Shown in pieces: positions 61,722 to 64,000 of a stretch of DNA of 64,000 bases (positions are counted from its first letter, which is position 1; every line of letters starts with the position of its first letter). The position numbers and the translations under genes were made by a program. This DNA is from Bacteroidaceae bacterium (GTDB lineage: Bacteria; Bacteroidota; Bacteroidia; Bacteroidales; Bacteroidaceae). Location of the stretch: positions 1 to 64,000 of the forward strand of contig JAGAZE010000008.1 of assembly GCA_017940185.1 (NCBI GenBank), given 5' to 3'. The notes under the pieces were generated by a model, which ran no database searches, was not told the DNA's origin, and was given only the letters and a program-made list of their open reading frames with translations.

Positions 61722-61872
61722 ATTCGCCATCCCTCTGCCGGCAACCGAAGATTGTGTACCTTTGTTTAAGTTATCAATGTTTTCTGCTAAAAACAAAGAA
61801 ACGAAAAAGGCTGAAACTTGCCATCGGAGTTTTCAGCCTTTATTTAATTCAACAGATAATATTTAGCGGACA
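61346..61872. repeat. Five spaced copies of TGTCCGCTAAAA
   Basis: Forward copies at 61346-61357, 61467-61478 and 61593-61604; inverse copies at 61704-61715 and, with one change, 61861-61872. Forward spacing is 121 and 126 bases. Confidence 0.75.
61806..61841 (-). terminator. Hairpin terminator for the LRR gene
   Basis: AAAGGCTGAAAC (61806-61817) pairs with GTTTTCAGCCTTT (61829-61841). On the minus strand the stem is followed by T-rich sequence. It lies 69 bases past the LRR gene stop. Confidence 0.65.
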
Positions 61873-61909
61873 ATAATTGTCATAATTATTTGTTGTTGAG
61901 TTGTTATTT

Positions 61910-63346
61910 TCATTTTACAATATATTTTTTTCCATTCTTTATATAGATGCCACTATTTGTCGGTTTGCCTGTCAGGTGCTTTCCATCAATTGTGAAGTAT
62001 TGTTGATCTGTCGTGAGGTTATCTTTATTTATATCATCAATGCCTGTCGTAAGGTCTTCCACTATATTAAATTCTTTCCAGACATCTGCATTACGATAGG
62101 CATCACCACTACCGACAGGTACATGAAGTGTTGGTTTCATTCCAGAATAATTGAGACTAAATGTTGATGAAAATACAGCGGGAGGAGTGACTTTATAGCA
62201 AGTCACTTCTTGTATACGGTTTACTACGGAACCATAATTCTGATAAAATGCACTCTTTTCTATGCTTACGATGCTGCTTGGGATATGTATTGTTTTAAGA
62301 TAATTACAACTACTGAATGCTCCGTAACCGATTGTTTTAACTCCTTCTGGAAGAAAAAGATTTGTGACACCTATGCCATTGAATGCATTCTCTCCAATAC
62401 TGACTATACTTTTAGGAAGGGTTAAATCCCGCAAATTAATACATCCCCTAAAAGTATAACCATCTATCACCATTAAATTTTCTGGAAAAATAATTTCCGT
62501 CAAACTTTTACATCCATCAAATGCGTGCCCTCCTATTTTGCTTATACTGCTTGGAAGTTGTATTTTTTTCAATCCAGTATAAGCAAATGCACTGCTATTA
62601 ATTTTCTTAAGACCATCATGGAATTCTACACTCTTCAATGCGCCCCAACCAGAAAACTGATAGTCACCAATTTCTGTAATACTGCTAGGAATGCTTATAT
62701 GTGTGATTTCTGAAGATGGATTATCTGCAAGATATAAATGACCGTCATTCCCTAAAGGATTTCCTGCGTATTCAAAGCTCATGTTAAACCATATGTCGAG
62801 ATTTTGAATAATAACTTTTTTTAAAGCGTTGCAATTTAAAAAGGCATATTCTCCAATTAAATTTGGTGCTCCAGAAAAAGAAATAGAAGACATGGCACTA
62901 CATCCCTCAAAAGCACTATATCCAATAGTGTTTACATTTTCTGGTATTATTATGGATTGTAGTCCTGTACATTTGCTAAACGCATTTGCTCCTATATCTG
63001 ACAGGTTTGCATCTGACGTGGGAAATGATACTAATTCAAGAATGCTACATTTTTGGAACGCATGATTTCCTATCGATATTATGGTTTTAGGAATACTAAC
63101 ACTAGTAATATAATTTTCTTTAAACCCATTGTCCTCAATTGCTGTCACCACATAATGGTTTCCATTGAATGTCACAGACTCGGGAATAGTCAGATTTCCA
63201 GAAATATCTTCATTAGCACGGACTTTTACAGTTGAATTACCCGTTACCGTGTAATGAAGATTGGAGATGACAAATGTTGTTTGAGCAGAAACATTTATTA
63301 TGCCACAACATATCACTAAAGCAAGAATAAAATATTTTGTTTTCAT
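61910..63346 (-). CDS. BspA-like leucine-rich repeat surface protein
   Basis: 478 residues with a signal peptide (LALVICCGIINVSAQ). At least twelve LRR_5 units (for example ITSVSIPKTIISIGNHAFQKC, LTEIIFPENLMVIDGYTF, LRDLTLPKSIVSIGENAF) fill residues about 45-400, a cap LHVPVGSGDAYRNADVWKEF follows, and the end QQYFTIDGKHLTGKP...GIYIKNGKKYIVK is the shared tail. Probably a surface adhesin. It starts two bases after the P-loop gene stop, with an AGGAGGT Shine-Dalgarno (63361-63355, minus strand) inside that gene's 3' end. Unlike the flanking housekeeping genes, the codons are AT-rich. Confidence 0.88.
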   Translation of the reverse strand: MKTKYFILALVICCGIINVSAQTTFVISNLHYTVTGNSTVKVRANEDISGNLTIPESVTFNGNHYVVTAIEDNGFKENYITSVSIPKTIISIGNHAFQKCSILELVSFPTSDANLSDIGANAFSKCTGLQSIIIPENVNTIGYSAFEGCSAMSSISFSGAPNLIGEYAFLNCNALKKVIIQNLDIWFNMSFEYAGNPLGNDGHLYLADNPSSEITHISIPSSITEIGDYQFSGWGALKSVEFHDGLKKINSSAFAYTGLKKIQLPSSISKIGGHAFDGCKSLTEIIFPENLMVIDGYTFRGCINLRDLTLPKSIVSIGENAFNGIGVTNLFLPEGVKTIGYGAFSSCNYLKTIHIPSSIVSIEKSAFYQNYGSVVNRIQEVTCYKVTPPAVFSSTFSLNYSGMKPTLHVPVGSGDAYRNADVWKEFNIVEDLTTGIDDINKDNLTTDQQYFTIDGKHLTGKPTNSGIYIKNGKKYIVK

Positions 63347-63348
63347 AA

Positions 63349-63786
63349 TTATAAACCTCCTATTATTTTATCAATAAAACAAACAACCGCTTGCGCATTC
63401 TTTTCTACAAACAAATCATAGAGCATCTGCCTTTGTTTTGGCTCATCTTCCCAAAGATAAAGTGGAGAAATCCATTCAATGGAGTAACCATACTTTGACA
63501 ATTCAACAACGTTGTTGACAGTAATTCCACGTGTGCGAGACGCGGTGACAATGATATCACATTGTTGCTTCAACAAGTTTTCGAGCCATTCTTTTTGTTC
63601 AGAACCAGGGTCTCCAAGACTTTCACAACCAATCTTGACGTCTCCATAAGTGACTACATCGCAGATTTCATAGTTTGACTCGAGTACTTCCTTTTTCCCA
63701 CCGAGCTGTTCATAGACTTTTCTGATGGTGCTTGTCTTTCCTTTGTTTGCAGGTGCATACAAGCAAATAAATACTTTCTGTTTCAT
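63349..63786 (-). CDS. Small P-loop protein of unknown function
   Basis: 145 residues. A P-loop-like ICLYAPANKGKTSTIRKVYEQ near residue 6-26 and a later IIVTASRTRGI strand suggest an NTPase or nucleotide-binding fold; a Walker B is not obvious. The C-terminus (KQRQMLYDLFVEKNAQAVVCFIDKIIGGL) is helical. No family name recognised. It lies between two LRR genes and is coupled to the downstream one (gap of two bases). Confidence 0.65.
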   Translation of the reverse strand: MKQKVFICLYAPANKGKTSTIRKVYEQLGGKKEVLESNYEICDVVTYGDVKIGCESLGDPGSEQKEWLENLLKQQCDIIVTASRTRGITVNNVVELSKYGYSIEWISPLYLWEDEPKQRQMLYDLFVEKNAQAVVCFIDKIIGGL

Positions 63787-63801
63787 GTTTTTTTGTTTTA
63801 A

Positions 63802-64000
63802 TTATTTCTGGCGTATAGCACATTTTACAGTATGTTTCTTTCCATTCTTAATATAGATTCCGCCTTGTGTCGGCTTGTTTTTGAATGTCTTGCCATCAAG
63901 TGTGAAGTACAGATTGTTAATAGTGCGATTATACATGTGAATGCCATCAATGCCTGTCGTAAGGTCTTCCACTATATTAAATTCTTTCCAGACATCTGCA
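63802..64000 (-). CDS. C-terminal part of a second BspA-like protein (cut by window end)
   Basis: The stop is at 63802-63804. The visible 65 residues read ADVWKEFNIVEDLTTGIDGI, through NLYFTLDGKTFKNKPTQGGI, then YIKNGKKHTVKCAIRQK. The first part is identical to the cap region of the LRR protein at 61910-63346, and 56 bases of DNA match exactly (62035-62090 and 63945-64000). It has the same tail motif with a nine-residue extension. The rest lies beyond the window. Confidence 0.8.
   Translation of the reverse strand, partial: ADVWKEFNIVEDLTTGIDGIHMYNRTINNLYFTLDGKTFKNKPTQGGIYIKNGKKHTVKCAIRQK

Larger units (their letters stand above)
61135..61909. other. Intergenic region with orphan ORF and a MITE-like element
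   Basis: 775 bases after qatD. Holds the 42-codon ORF (61176-61304), the inverted-repeat element (61340-61721), five copies of the TGTCCGCTAAAA motif, and a terminator hairpin (61806-61841). No other gene. Confidence 0.65.

Noticed and set aside
1-64000. tRNA, rRNA or origin of replication
   Set aside because: I looked for cloverleaf and rRNA-like stretches in the gene-free gaps and found none that I could support by eye.

Overview
The window is chromosomal DNA from a member of the Bacteroidota, most likely the Prevotella group. This is inferred from gene families and signals, not from a database match. The signs are Bacteroidota-type promoters (TTTG, a 19-21 nt gap, TAnnTTTG), few strong Shine-Dalgarno sites, TamL, a DUF4270 lipoprotein, BspA-like leucine-rich surface proteins, a C10 (streptopain) protease, and a recurring C-terminal tail of the form GIYIxNGKKxxxK/R on secreted proteins.

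Layout. 1-81 is the edge of an IS3-type insertion sequence. 153-17048 is almost entirely on the minus strand: an HhH/beta-barrel protein, a secreted phosphodiesterase, a transketolase fused to RpiB, an M6 protease, an EFR1 flavodoxin-ferredoxin, a PflA-like radical SAM enzyme with a small Cys-rich partner, and a compact housekeeping run (rsmG, MBL hydrolase, ruvC, a small secreted protein, metG, truA, dapA, two unknowns). 17480-30400 holds a nucleoside hydrolase, a PD-(D/E)XK nuclease, lipoproteins, a second MBL hydrolase, tamL, a large GLUG-repeat protein, a secreted protein with a histone-H1-like tail, and about 0.8 kb of non-coding repeats. 30412-49820 holds hemW, an EF-G paralog that lacks the catalytic switch II histidine, an OM barrel, an rRNA methylase, an MgtC-like protein, DUF4270, a short glycogen synthase, a C69 dipeptidase, DUF1015-amidase-serA, a uridine phosphorylase operon, a C10 protease and a YigZ protein.

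Two regions stand out. At 49.97-54.0 kb a single ORF joins an ECF sigma factor, one inner-membrane helix, a long periplasmic linker and an outer-membrane beta-barrel. A bipartite element with identical outer blocks and identical spacing lies just before this gene and again just after it, ahead of a radical SAM/SPASM plus Gfo/Idh/MocA operon. This could be a self-contained envelope-spanning signalling unit. At 54.4-61.1 kb an AT-richer defence island carries a RloA/RloB (AbiL-like) pair followed directly by a complete four-gene Qat system (QatA KAP NTPase, QatB, QatC QueC-like, QatD TatD-like).

Downstream of the defence genes are a 42-codon orphan ORF and a 382-bp MITE-like element with perfect 21-bp inverted ends. 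The window closes with a BspA-like LRR gene, a small P-loop gene and the 3' end of a second LRR gene whose terminus is nearly a copy of the first. All functional calls rest on reading the translated sequence and recognising motifs; no searches were run.
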